Shown in pieces: positions 1 to 8,014 of a DNA stretch of 64,000 nucleotides. Source of the DNA: Actinoplanes sichuanensis (GTDB taxonomy: Bacteria; Actinomycetota; Actinomycetes; Mycobacteriales; Micromonosporaceae); NCBI RefSeq assembly GCF_033097365.1, contig NZ_AP028461.1, forward strand, positions 1,364,001-1,428,000, written 5' to 3'. The notes under the pieces were generated by a model that saw only the letters and a program-made list of their open reading frames with translations, was not told the origin of the DNA and searched no databases. A program made the position numbers and the translations under genes. Each line of letters begins with the position of its first letter. Within the stretch, counting starts at the first letter, position 1.

Positions 1-51
1 CCAGCGCTTGAGGACCAGATCACCGGCATTGATCATCTCGGGCGGTTCCAT
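1..51 (-). CDS. N-terminus of a GNAT-like protein (partial)
   Basis: The reverse strand reads MEPPEMINAGDLVLKRW from an ATG at position 51 and runs off the left edge of the window. A short lead followed by a G-D-L-V-L-K-R-W strand resembles the first beta strand of many GNAT acetyltransferases (x-L-x-L-R-x-W), but 17 residues cannot prove a family. No clear Shine-Dalgarno precedes the ATG, so translation could be leaderless. It diverges from the CPBP protease gene. Confidence 0.4.
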   Translation of the reverse strand, partial: MEPPEMINAGDLVLKRW

Positions 52-148
52 GATCGGTATTCTGCCGGACACCTATATCTCAGGTTAGGTACCGGAATCC
101 GGCTGCGGCCAGATCCGCCGGGACGCCCCGGTCGGAAGACTTCCGGTC

Positions 149-1087
149 ATGACGATTCCGCCGCCGCCCGGTAGCCCGTACCACCGTCTCGCCCGTACCG
201 CCGCTCATCGTCTGTGGCGGTTTCCGGTGGGAACGCTCTTCATCGTCGGCACCGTCTTCGCCGCCATGATCGCCTTCGTGATCTTCACCGAGATCTTCGG
301 GCGGCCCGGCGGGCCGGACGGCATGGCGACCCTCGGCGCGCTGCCGGACCTCGCGGTCGGATTCCTGTCGATCGCGGTGGCCCTTCCGGTGTGCCTGCTC
401 GCGGCGTTCTGGATCCAGCGGCGACCGCCCGGGACGCTGTCGTCGGTGGCCGGGCGGATCCGGTGGCGGTGGCTCGCGGTGTGCCTCGGCGTCGCCACCG
501 TGACCATCATCCTGTTCCTCGCCGGGATCACCGGGCTGTCCGTGCTGACCGGGGAGGACGCCGGGCTGGACGATCCGCCGGCCGGGTGGGTGCCGTTCCT
601 GGTGTCGGCGGGTGTGCTGCTGGCCGTGGTGCCGGTGCAGGCCGCGGCCGAGGAGTACCTGTGTCGGGGCTGGCTGCTGCAGGGCCTCGGTGCCTGGCTG
701 CGCAGTCCGTGGCTGCCGATCCTGGTGCAGGCGGCGGTGTTCGCGGCGCTGCACGGCTGGGGCACCCCGTGGGGCTTCGCCGACCTGATGCTGTTCGGCG
801 TGGTGGCCGGATGGGTGACGGTGCGGACCGGCGGTCTGGAGGCGGCGGTCGCGCTGCACGTGATGAACAACCTGCTCAGCACCCTGGTGGCGGCGGCTTT
901 CGGGCAGCTCACCATGGATGAGACGGCGGCCGACATGCCGTGGCAGGGCTTCGCCGTCGACATCCCGATCCTGCTCGGCTTCGCCGCGGTGATCGTCTGG
1001 CTGGCCCGCCGCCGTGGACTCGCCAACCTGACGCCGATCGTGGCCTACCCGCCGGCCGGTTACGGCTTGGCATCCGGCGTCCGTTAG
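149..1087 (+). CDS. CPBP family intramembrane metalloprotease
   Basis: A 312-residue polytopic membrane protein with about seven hydrophobic segments. The second half carries the CPBP (CAAX protease/bacteriocin-processing, Abi) signature: a Glu-Glu pair followed by xxxR (A-A-E-E-Y-L-C-R-G), then a conserved F-A-A-L-H-G-W motif and a final A-L-H-V-M-N-N motif. These supply the catalytic Glu and His residues of this family of integral-membrane endopeptidases. Bacterial members act in peptide processing or stress responses; the substrate here is unknown. The ATG at 149 is preceded only by a weak GGAAG about 12 nt upstream. It is monocistronic, followed by a long gap. Confidence 0.88.
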   Translation: MTIPPPPGSPYHRLARTAAHRLWRFPVGTLFIVGTVFAAMIAFVIFTEIFGRPGGPDGMATLGALPDLAVGFLSIAVALPVCLLAAFWIQRRPPGTLSSVAGRIRWRWLAVCLGVATVTIILFLAGITGLSVLTGEDAGLDDPPAGWVPFLVSAGVLLAVVPVQAAAEEYLCRGWLLQGLGAWLRSPWLPILVQAAVFAALHGWGTPWGFADLMLFGVVAGWVTVRTGGLEAAVALHVMNNLLSTLVAAAFGQLTMDETAADMPWQGFAVDIPILLGFAAVIVWLARRRGLANLTPIVAYPPAGYGLASGVR

Positions 1088-1479
1088 AGACGCCGCCCCG
1101 CGCCGGTCCGCATTGCAGGTCTCGGCACCGGAGCGACCCGCCTCTCCATCCTTTCGTCCCTTTCGTGCTTGCTTCTCTGGCGCCGCCCGCCCCTTTGGTA
1201 ATCGCGCTGTCCGCTCCTCTGCCGTCCGCTTCATCCCGCTACCGGGACTGTCTCAAGGCCGACATGGCGTCCCGCTGAGGCGCGAAAAAACAGCATCAAA
1301 CGTCTATAAGCGCAGTATCGGAAATTTCCGGGCGCTAACAAGATCAAAGCGGGCAAATACTGAGAAGAACGTCACTATCGAGGGCCGTGAACTTGGCTTG
1401 CGGCCCTCCGGCATGGTTACCGTCGGGCCGTCCCGCGACGCGGGCACTGTGGACGGACCGCCGAGTCCTGCCCCCGTCC
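1088..1479. other. Intergenic region upstream of the Rpf leader
   Basis: About 390 bases with no convincing gene. The stretch 1270-1400 is clearly less GC-rich than its surroundings (runs such as CGAAAAAACAG and CAAATACTGAGAAG) and is the probable promoter region for the riboswitch and Rpf transcript that follows. Short open frames here lack codon-position GC bias and ribosome binding sites. Confidence 0.5.
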
Positions 1480-1690
1480 ACAGACTCGATGGGAGGGCAG
1501 GAGCGGGGGACCCACTTTTTGCGGCGCGCGAGATGCGCGCCTTGGGGTGAAGCCGTGTGCACGCGGCCGGGCCGGCGAGAAATGTTCGCGACGGCGGAGA
1601 CCGTCGCCCTGACCGCCTCGAAGCTGCAACTCGAGGTAGGTCGCGAACAACTCTCGTCCGCCCGAACCCGACAGCTCACCTCGCAGGCGT
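1480..1690 (+). ncRNA. c-di-AMP (ydaO/yuaA) riboswitch
   Basis: The leader of the Rpf-like gene contains the conserved blocks of the ydaO class in order: GGGGGACCCAC at 1505-1515, TTGGGGTGA at 1542-1550, and the 3' block CGAACCCGACAGC (1663-1675) running into CACCTCGCAGGCG, which ends at 1689. In actinobacteria this riboswitch, which binds c-di-AMP and turns expression off, typically sits upstream of rpf and other cell-wall hydrolase genes, as it does here. The Shine-Dalgarno GGAGG (1691-1695) directly follows the last conserved block, so either transcription or translation could be controlled. The exact 5' boundary is uncertain. Confidence 0.88.
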
Positions 1691-1702
1691 GGAGGATCAT
1701 CC

Positions 1703-2251
1703 ATGTCTGGTAGTAGACGAATCCGCCTTGCCCTGGTTCTGGCGACCGCCGGAGTCACCGGAGCAGGCGTCCTGCTCGGCCCGGCCACCCCGGCTCAGGC
1801 CGCGCGCCAGGTCAACTGGGACGTCGTCGCCAAATGCGAGTCCGGCGGCAGGTGGCACATCAACACCGGAAACGGGTACTACGGCGGCCTGCAGTTCAGC
1901 CGCAGCACGTGGAAGTCGAACGGCGGCGGGAAGTACGCCCCGACCGCGGACAAGGCCACCAAGGCCCAGCAGATCGCCATCGCCAACAAGTTGCACGCCA
2001 AGCGCGGGCTGAGCCCGTGGCCGGTCTGCGGCAAGAAGGCCGGCGTCTACAAGACGACCACCACGAAGACGACGCCGAAGAAGAAGGCGAAAGCCACCGG
2101 CAAGACCTACGTGATCAAGTCCGGCGACACCCTGGCCTCGATCGCTCGGAAATACAAGGTCAAGGGCGGCTGGCGTACGCTCTACGCGTTGAACAAGAAC
2201 ACGCTCCGCAGCCCCGCCCTGATCTTCCCGGGCCAGCGCATCCGCCTCTGA
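1703..2251 (+). CDS. Resuscitation-promoting factor-like LysM protein
   Basis: A secreted 182-residue protein. Residues 1-33 form a signal peptide ending A-Q-A-A. Residues 35-115 are a transglycosylase-like Rpf domain: N-W-D-V-V-A-K-C-E-S-G-G-R-W with the catalytic Glu in C-E-S-G, G-G-L-Q-F-S-x-x-T-W, and the paired Cys (V-C-G). A Lys/Thr-rich linker follows, then a C-terminal LysM module (about 132-182: T-Y-V-I-K-S-G-D-T-L-A-S-I-A). Rpf proteins cleave peptidoglycan and promote spore germination or exit from dormancy. The ATG follows GGAGG by 7 nt. The c-di-AMP riboswitch upstream implies control by cell-wall or osmotic second-messenger signalling. Confidence 0.93.
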   Translation: MSGSRRIRLALVLATAGVTGAGVLLGPATPAQAARQVNWDVVAKCESGGRWHINTGNGYYGGLQFSRSTWKSNGGGKYAPTADKATKAQQIAIANKLHAKRGLSPWPVCGKKAGVYKTTTTKTTPKKKAKATGKTYVIKSGDTLASIARKYKVKGGWRTLYALNKNTLRSPALIFPGQRIRL

Positions 2252-2271
2252 CCGAAGTCCTGCCGCCCGGC

Positions 2272-3198
2272 GTGCCAGGTGCGCTCGGACTCGGACCGGT
2301 CACCGTCTGCGTGCCGATCACGCTGGGCCTGATGAACCAGAACTGGCGCGTCGAGACCGCGTCCGGGGTGTACGCCGTCAAACGACTACGCGACGCCACC
2401 CCGGACGCGGTCCGCCGCCAGCACGGCCTCTTCCCCACCCTGGCCGCACACGGCCTGCCCGTACCGACCCCGGCGAAGCTGGCCGAAGTGGACGGTCATT
2501 GGTACGCCGCGGGCCCGTGGCTGCCCGGTGAACACCCGTACATCCTGTCCGTCCCCGCCTGCCGCAACCTCGGCATCCTGATCGGGAACCTGCACCACCG
2601 TTTACGCGAGGCGCTACCTGCCGTGGCGCCGGCACTCGATGTCGAGTCGGCGGCCGTCCCGTTCGCGGAACTCACGCGCCTCGGCACCGTGGCCGAGACC
2701 GGGTCGAGTGACTTCGACGCCTTCGCCGCCGCCGAGATCCAGCACCGGGTGCACCTACTGACCGAGTTCGGCCGTCTGCGGCCACCTTCCGGTCCGGTGC
2801 GCCCGGTCGGCTGGACCCACGGCGACCTCAACCACTACAACCTCCTCTTCGCCGGCGACCGGTGCACCGGAATCCTCGACTGGGACCGGCTGGCCGTCCG
2901 CCCGTACGGCCTGGAGCTCCTCCGAACCGCCGTGATCCTCTTCGGCGGCCCCACCGGGGTCGACCTCGACCGCCTGGCCGCGTTCGTCGCCGGCTATCGC
3001 ACCCGCATCGACATCAGCGGCGCCGAACTCCGCGACGCGGCCCACCGGCGCTGGTGGGACTACGCCACCGACACGTACTTCCTGCGCCGCCACTACGACC
3101 GGGCCGACCCGTCCGGCGACCACCTGTTCCGTACCTCGTCCGCGGTCCTCCGCTGGTGGACCGGACACCGCGCCGACCTCGACGCCGCGCTCGGATGA
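2272..3198 (+). CDS. APH-fold phosphotransferase
   Basis: About 308 residues of the aminoglycoside phosphotransferase/choline kinase fold. Seen directly are the N-lobe strand N-Q-N-W-R-V-E-T-A-S-G-V-Y-A-V-K-R with the ATP-binding Lys, the Brenner motif T-H-G-D-L-N-H-Y-N-L-L-F (catalytic Asp, Mg-binding Asn) and G-I-L-D-W-D-R (metal-binding Asp). The substrate may be a small alcohol or antibiotic; this sequence does not say. The coding frame runs upstream through the Rpf gene, but coding-like sequence starts just after the Rpf stop. No ATG lies near, so I chose GTG 2272. CTG 2248 or 2260 are alternatives, and no good Shine-Dalgarno exists. It is probably co-transcribed with the Rpf gene. Confidence 0.78.
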   Translation: MPGALGLGPVTVCVPITLGLMNQNWRVETASGVYAVKRLRDATPDAVRRQHGLFPTLAAHGLPVPTPAKLAEVDGHWYAAGPWLPGEHPYILSVPACRNLGILIGNLHHRLREALPAVAPALDVESAAVPFAELTRLGTVAETGSSDFDAFAAAEIQHRVHLLTEFGRLRPPSGPVRPVGWTHGDLNHYNLLFAGDRCTGILDWDRLAVRPYGLELLRTAVILFGGPTGVDLDRLAAFVAGYRTRIDISGAELRDAAHRRWWDYATDTYFLRRHYDRADPSGDHLFRTSSAVLRWWTGHRADLDAALG

Positions 3199-3325
3199 TC
3201 CCGGATTCCGGGTCGGTCCGGCATCGGGAGCACTTCCGTGGACGGCGGCGGGCGGACACCGCGAGGGCCGTCGACCGGCCATACTGATCGATACTTCGGT
3301 CGGCCGATGCCTTCGAGATGGGGCC

Positions 3326-4261
3326 ATGAGTCAGCAGAACGCACCCGATCCGTTCGACGGATTGCAGGACTGGGCCGCCGAGACCGAGAAGAAGGTCCGG
3401 CGTGAGCGGGTGCGCCGGGCGGTGGCCGGGCGGGTTCCGATGGTGGTGGTCGGTGTGGCCGCGCTGGTCGCGCTCGGCTTCGCGGTGCCCGCGGGGTGGG
3501 CGATGCTGCGCGACGACACCGGCTCGGCGGCGGAGCCGAACCGGCAACCGGCCGATGGCGTCTCCGAGGAGATCGTGGCGGACGGTTCGATAAACGACCC
3601 GTTCGCGGGTACGGCCGCCGCGACCTACCCGAAAGGTGAGGCGGGTATCGACCTGCCGACGGCGAAGGCGGTGACCGGATTCGGTGCCGCGCAGGTCGAC
3701 GCCGCGCTCAAGCAGGTGCGCCGGGCCATGATCGCCGGCCGGCTCGACTCCACCATGTTGGTCGATCATGACCCGGACGAACTCCTCGCCTTGATCGCGC
3801 CGAATCAGCGTGCCGCGATCAGCAGGTGGTTCTCCGACCGGGTGCACACCAACCTGGCGACCTGGATCGATCCGGCGGTGCGTCTCGATCCCGATCAGCA
3901 GCCCCGGGTCAGTGGCCGGATCACCTACACGTCGGCCGTCCGCGACGGTCGCCGCGAGCTGCGGGTCACCACCAACTTCGTCTGGGTGTACGCGTTCAAG
4001 GGCACCACCCAGCCGATCGCCGTCGTCCACGACGAGAACCAGTGGGAGTTCCCGGCCACGAAGAACCTGCGCGCCGACGACCGCGGGATGTGGATCGGCA
4101 ACACCCGGTCGTACCTGGCATTGATGGATTGTGCCGCCGGAGATCGTGGCCTGCTAGCGCCCTACAGGATGGGAGCCGTAGGCAATCCCGCCGCCACCGA
4201 GGACCCGGAGGAACTGGTGCGGGCCGATCACTCTCTCGACATCCAGGACGGTTGCCCGTAG
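3326..4261 (+). CDS. Single-pass membrane protein, unknown function
   Basis: 311 residues that I do not recognise as a named family. Residues 1-37 are charged and probably cytoplasmic (rich in K, R, E). Residues 38-60 form one transmembrane helix (V-P-M-V-V-V-G-V-A-A-L-V-A-L). The remainder is a soluble, probably extracellular domain of about 250 residues with two cysteines near the C-terminus. The architecture resembles actinobacterial anti-sigma-like or secreted-lipoprotein-like proteins, but no anti-sigma signature is visible. It overlaps the end of the convergent ECF sigma gene by 34 bp. Confidence 0.75.
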   Translation: MSQQNAPDPFDGLQDWAAETEKKVRRERVRRAVAGRVPMVVVGVAALVALGFAVPAGWAMLRDDTGSAAEPNRQPADGVSEEIVADGSINDPFAGTAAATYPKGEAGIDLPTAKAVTGFGAAQVDAALKQVRRAMIAGRLDSTMLVDHDPDELLALIAPNQRAAISRWFSDRVHTNLATWIDPAVRLDPDQQPRVSGRITYTSAVRDGRRELRVTTNFVWVYAFKGTTQPIAVVHDENQWEFPATKNLRADDRGMWIGNTRSYLALMDCAAGDRGLLAPYRMGAVGNPAATEDPEELVRADHSLDIQDGCP

Positions 4262-4812
4262 CTCTGCGCCCTGTCCGCCAAGATGTCTCGGAGCCGCTTG
4301 CGGGCCAGTTGGGCGTTCTTGCGGACGGCAGCCGCATTCTGCCGGGCGGCTTCCGCATCCCGCCGAGAGGCGATCATTTGAGCGTAGCTGTGACCGGCCA
4401 CTAGATGCCGCATCACTTCGCGTTGCTTCGCGGGCAGCAGGGCCAGGAGGTGGTCCACCCACATCTGCTCGTCGACGGCACGGAAATCGAGCCCGGCGTC
4501 GGGGGGGTTCGGCAGTTCCTCGTTCGGCATCGGGCAGGCTTTGTGTTTCCGGCGAAGGACCTTGAGAAGCGAGCGTTTAAAGGCTGTTTTGGCGTACGCC
4601 CGAGGCGTATCGATCTGATGCCACCGTTTGTAGATCTCGATGAATACCTCTGCTGCGGCATCGTGGGCGTCCTGACCGTCCCCGGTCAACGCCATGCCGT
4701 ACCTCAGCAGTTCGGGGTACATCTCGCGGTAGAAGGTGTCGAACTCGTCGGTGGGGGCGGGAGGCCTGTGGTCGGTCTCCCGCCCCGAATCGGCCGATGA
4801 GGCACCGTTCAC
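4228..4812 (-). CDS. ECF-type RNA polymerase sigma factor
   Basis: 194 residues from GTG 4812. The region 2-like part contains F-D-T-F-Y-R-E-M-Y-P-E-L-L-R-Y and a D-A-H-D-A-A-A-E-V-F-I-E-I-Y motif. The region 4-like part contains L-L-A-L-L-P-A-K-Q-R-E-V-M-R-H-L-V-A-G-H, followed by a long Arg/Ala-rich helical tail. It directs RNA polymerase to unknown promoters. The reading frame stays open for another 120 codons upstream, antisense-like in composition, so the GTG two bases after the stop of the upstream small membrane-protein gene was chosen. That spacing implies translational coupling. The upstream membrane partner could control its activity. Confidence 0.82.
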   Translation of the reverse strand: MNGASSADSGRETDHRPPAPTDEFDTFYREMYPELLRYGMALTGDGQDAHDAAAEVFIEIYKRWHQIDTPRAYAKTAFKRSLLKVLRRKHKACPMPNEELPNPPDAGLDFRAVDEQMWVDHLLALLPAKQREVMRHLVAGHSYAQMIASRRDAEAARQNAAAVRKNAQLARKRLRDILADRAQSYGQPSWMSRE

Positions 4813-4814
4813 GA

Positions 4815-5111
4815 TCAGTCTTGATCCGACCGGTTGTCGCCGAAGTCGACGATGATCACGCGTCGGCGGATCCAGAGCCCGAGTCGAACGATTCCCTCGG
4901 CGGTGACATCGGCGATCAGCGCCGCGGAGCTGATCAGGGTCACACCGACCACGGCCGGGTGGTGGTGGACGGGCGCCAGGATCGACGCGTCCAACAGGCC
5001 GGCGGTGGCGCCCGCGGCGAGGGTCAATCCGGTCCAGAGGCGGCGTCTGCCGGCCCGATCCGGTTCGAAGAATGCCGGCGACGGCTTCGGTCGCACGGGG
5101 CTGTCTGTCAT
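4815..5111 (-). CDS. Small two-helix membrane protein upstream of the ECF sigma gene
   Basis: 98 residues from ATG 5111, with AGGAG 8 nt upstream. Two hydrophobic segments (about L27-P48 and A53-W76) are followed by a short charged tail. No family recognised. The gene sits two bases before the ECF sigma start, so the two proteins are made together. A role as a membrane-bound regulator of the sigma factor is plausible, but the usual anti-sigma zinc motif is absent. Confidence 0.72.
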   Translation of the reverse strand: MTDSPVRPKPSPAFFEPDRAGRRRLWTGLTLAAGATAGLLDASILAPVHHHPAVVGVTLISSAALIADVTAEGIVRLGLWIRRRVIIVDFGDNRSDQD

Positions 5112-5547
5112 GTGGTGGTCTCCTGTGTCGGTCGTGAGGTGATCCCGCTCCGGGCATTTGGGCATAAATCACCTCGAAATTGAGCTGTCAGCAGTTTCCC
5201 GCGTCTCGGCCATCGCTGAAATCGGATCTAGATGTGATGCAGGTCACAGGGCTGGTACCTCACGGAACTGGGGGCCGGGTGACTCTCCATCTACGACACG
5301 GGTGACCTGTGTCGGTCGGGAGTCCGCCGTCCGCTCCGGGCAAAGAGTCATGGCGGCGGACTTCACTCCCGCGGGTGACGCCTGCTCGGCGTACCCGTCG
5401 GACGGCAGGTGTTCAGCCCGGCGGTCGCGTTGCGGCCGGGGCGGACCGCCTGCGTCGCGGGGTAGGCCCGGGGCTGCGTGGTTGTGGTCGGGGCGGCGGT
5501 GGAGCGTACCGGAAGCGGATCATCTGTCTTGGAACTAACCTGGGCGG
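5112..5547. other. Divergent intergenic region between sigma pair and marR
   Basis: About 435 bases without a credible gene. It holds a CRP-like palindrome at 5233-5248 and the promoters of the two divergent units. The short open frames in it are Arg/Pro/Gly-rich, as expected for non-coding frames of GC-rich DNA. Confidence 0.45.
5233..5248. promoter_or_regulatory. CRP-type palindromic operator
   Basis: The sequence TGTGATGCAGGTCACA is a perfect TGTGA-N6-TCACA dyad, the consensus recognised by CRP/GlxR family regulators in actinobacteria. It lies about 120 bp upstream of the small membrane protein/ECF sigma pair and about 300 bp upstream of marR, so the sigma pair is the likelier target. Regulation is inferred from sequence only. 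Confidence 0.5.
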
Positions 5548-6027
5548 ATGACTGCGATGGCCCCGACCAGGACCGCGACGGACCTGTCGTTTCTTCTTGA
5601 TCACACGAGTCATGTGCTGCGGACGCGGATGGCGGCGGCGCTGGCCGAGATCGGGCTGACCGCGCGGATGCACTGTGTGCTGGTGCATGCGCTGGAGCAG
5701 GAGCGGACGCAGATTCAGCTGGCGGAGCTCGGCGACATGGATAAGACGACCATGGTGGTGACCGTGGACGCGCTGGAGAAGGCCGGGTATGCGGAGCGGC
5801 GGCCGTCCAGCGCCGATCGGCGGGCGCGGATCATCGCGGTCACGCCGGCGGGGGCTGAGGTCGCCAAACGCAGTCAGGAGATCGTCGACGGAGTGCATCG
5901 GGAGGCGCTCGGTTCGGTTCCCGAGGACGAACGGGAGGTGCTGGTCAGAGTGTTGAACCGGCTGGCGACCGGGCATCTCGCGACACCTGTCGAGGGGGGC
6001 CGCCGGGCTCGGGAGCGCGCCAAGTAG
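5548..6027 (+). CDS. MarR family transcriptional regulator
   Basis: 159 residues with the MarR winged-helix core: an N-terminal dimerisation helix (S-F-L-L-D-H-T-S-H-V-L-R-T-R-M), the recognition helix region (Q-L-A-E-L-G-D-M-D-K-T-T-M-V-V-T-V-D-A-L) and the wing with the conserved D-R-R-A-R (S-S-A-D-R-R-A-R-I-I-A-V). It lies 73 bp upstream of, and in the same direction as, a drug-efflux type MFS gene. That is the classic arrangement of a ligand-responsive repressor controlling its exporter. ATG 5548 was chosen because the MarR domain begins within 15 residues. Confidence 0.9.
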   Translation: MTAMAPTRTATDLSFLLDHTSHVLRTRMAAALAEIGLTARMHCVLVHALEQERTQIQLAELGDMDKTTMVVTVDALEKAGYAERRPSSADRRARIIAVTPAGAEVAKRSQEIVDGVHREALGSVPEDEREVLVRVLNRLATGHLATPVEGGRRARERAK

Positions 6028-6100
6028 TTCCGACCGGGATCGTCTGCAACAAAACTATCTGCTAGCGTCCTTCCCGTCGAACCGTGATGGGGAGGTCTTC

Positions 6101-7519
6101 ATGCATCGCTGGACCGCGCTCGGCGTCCTGTCCGCCGCCGGGCTGATGACGATTCTCGACGGCAGCATCGTGACCGTGGCGATGCCCGCGATCCAGCAGG
6201 ACGTCGGCTTCAGCCCGGCCGGCCTGAGCTGGATGGTCAACGCGTACCTGATCCCGTTCGGCGGGCTGCTGCTGCTCGCCGGACGGCTCGGTGACCTGAT
6301 CGGGCGGCGGATCATGTTCCTGGCCGGCAACGCCGTCTTCACCGGCGCGTCGCTGCTGGCCGGACTCGCCGGCGGGCCGGGCCTGCTGATCACCGCCCGG
6401 TTCCTGCAAGGGGTCGGCAGCGCGATGGCGTCGGCCGTGGTGCTCGGCATCCTGGTCACGATCTTCACCGACGTTGGGGAACGCGGCCGGGCCATCGCGA
6501 TCTTCAGCTTCACCGGCGCCGCCGGAGCGTCCATCGGGCAGGTGCTCGGCGGGGTGCTCACCGATGTCCTGAGCTGGCCGTGGATCTTCTTCATCAACGT
6601 GCCGATCGGCCTGGCCACGATCCTTCTCGCGGTACGGGTACTGCCTCGCGATCGAGGCCTGGGCCTGTCCGCGGGCGCTGATGTGATCGGGGCGGTGCTG
6701 GTGACCTCGGGGTTGATGCTCGGCATCTACACCGTCGTCGAAGGTGGGCGACACGCGTGGACCGGGATCGTGGCGCTCGTGCTGCTGGCCGGGTTCGTGG
6801 CCCGACAGGCGACCGCGACCGACCCGCTCATGCCGCTGCGGATCTTCCGGTCCCGCAACGTGACCGGGGCCAACCTGACCCAGATGCTGGCGCTGTCCGG
6901 GATGTTCGCGTTCCAGATCCTGGTCGCTCTCTACATGCAGAAGGTGCTCGGCTACACCGCCCTCGAAACCGGGCTCGCGATGCTTCCGGCGGCGGTCGGG
7001 ATCGGGGTGGTGTCGCTGTTCGTGTCGGCCCGGGTCACTGCCCGGTTCGGTGGGCGGGTGGTGCTGATCGCCGGGTTGGTGCTGCTGATCGCGGCGATGG
7101 GCTTGCTCACCCGGATTCCGGTACGGGCCGGGTACGTCACCGATCTGCTGCCGGTGATGCTGCTGATCTCCGGTGGCGGTCTGGTGTTGCCGGCACTCGC
7201 CGGACTGGGGATGTCGGGGGCCCGGGGGAGTGATGCCGGGCTCGCTTCCGGGTTGTTCAACACCACACAGCAGGTGGGGATGGCGATCGGGGTCGCGGTG
7301 CTGTCCACACTCGCCGCCTCCCGGACCGATGAGCTCCTGGCCGCCGGGGGCAGCCCGGCGGCGGCGTTGACCGGCGGTTATCGGCTCGCCTTCGCGGTCT
7401 CGGCGGGGCTGCTGGTGGCCGGGTTGGCGGTCGCCGTCGCGGTGCTGCGGAAGCCGGAGGGCGCAACCTCACAAGATCGTGGAGGCGACCCCAGGCCTCG
7501 ACGGCGAATCACCAGATGA
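6101..7519 (+). CDS. MFS drug-efflux transporter, DHA2 (14-TM) type
   Basis: 472 residues with about 14 transmembrane helices. Motif A is clear (L-A-G-R-L-G-D-L-I-G-R-R), and so are the first-helix D-G-S-I-V-T-V-A-M-P-A-I and the motif C-like G-A-A-G-A-S-I-G-Q-V-L-G-G. These mark the DHA2 family of proton-driven multidrug exporters. The ATG is preceded by GGGGAGG at 8 nt. It is probably regulated by the adjacent MarR protein. Its 3' end overlaps the convergent gene by 11 bp. Confidence 0.93.
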   Translation: MHRWTALGVLSAAGLMTILDGSIVTVAMPAIQQDVGFSPAGLSWMVNAYLIPFGGLLLLAGRLGDLIGRRIMFLAGNAVFTGASLLAGLAGGPGLLITARFLQGVGSAMASAVVLGILVTIFTDVGERGRAIAIFSFTGAAGASIGQVLGGVLTDVLSWPWIFFINVPIGLATILLAVRVLPRDRGLGLSAGADVIGAVLVTSGLMLGIYTVVEGGRHAWTGIVALVLLAGFVARQATATDPLMPLRIFRSRNVTGANLTQMLALSGMFAFQILVALYMQKVLGYTALETGLAMLPAAVGIGVVSLFVSARVTARFGGRVVLIAGLVLLIAAMGLLTRIPVRAGYVTDLLPVMLLISGGGLVLPALAGLGMSGARGSDAGLASGLFNTTQQVGMAIGVAVLSTLAASRTDELLAAGGSPAAALTGGYRLAFAVSAGLLVAGLAVAVAVLRKPEGATSQDRGGDPRPRRRITR

Positions 7520-7892
7520 TGACACCGCCGCCTACGGCTTTGGCGCGATGTATCGCGCTGTTCATGTTGGCGAGATAGTGGAGGATGCGGTCTCTGTCGC
7601 GGATCGTCTCAGCAGAGAGAAAGTCGACGTTCCTCTCCAGAAGCCTGCACTCCTGCTCGAAGGCGTCGAGTCGGCCGGGAGAGATCTCGAGCTGGCCGCG
7701 GTTCTCCTCGGTGATGTCGGCGAGTTGCGGTAGAAACGTCGCACCGAGACTTCGAGCGGCCGCTGAACCCCAGATCAGGTGACGGAAGTTCTCGGCTCCC
7801 ACTCCGGTACTCGTGTCCGGCGGGTTCTCGACGCCTCCCCGACCGGCGTAGGCGTCTTCGTCCGGTACCCATACCGAGATGTCCAGGCTCAT
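7509..7892 (-). CDS. Unknown 127-residue cytoplasmic protein
   Basis: 127 residues from ATG 7892, chosen over longer frames because AGGAG lies 7 nt upstream. The protein starts M-S-L-D-I-S-V-W-V-P and is mostly alpha-helical in the second half (F-L-P-Q-L-A-D-I ... R-D-R-D-R-I-L-H-Y-L). No signal peptide or membrane segment. The acidic, helical, single-domain form recalls small immunity-type proteins, but no toxin lies nearby and I cannot assign a family. Confidence 0.65.
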   Translation of the reverse strand: MSLDISVWVPDEDAYAGRGGVENPPDTSTGVGAENFRHLIWGSAAARSLGATFLPQLADITEENRGQLEISPGRLDAFEQECRLLERNVDFLSAETIRDRDRILHYLANMNSAIHRAKAVGGGVIIW

Positions 7893-8014
7893 GCCGGCAC
7901 TCCTGATCTGCCGTGGATGACGGTCGATGATAGCGATGATCACCTGCTCGGCGCCGCCCGCAGAGTGCCGGGCAAGTATTGACGCTCGGCTATTTTTCAG
8001 GTTTGTTAACAGGT

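Noticed and set aside
1834..2271. Extension of the phosphotransferase frame upstream through the Rpf gene
   Set aside because: The frame is open by chance. Composition is Arg/Gln/His-rich, and the phosphotransferase homology begins only after the Rpf stop.
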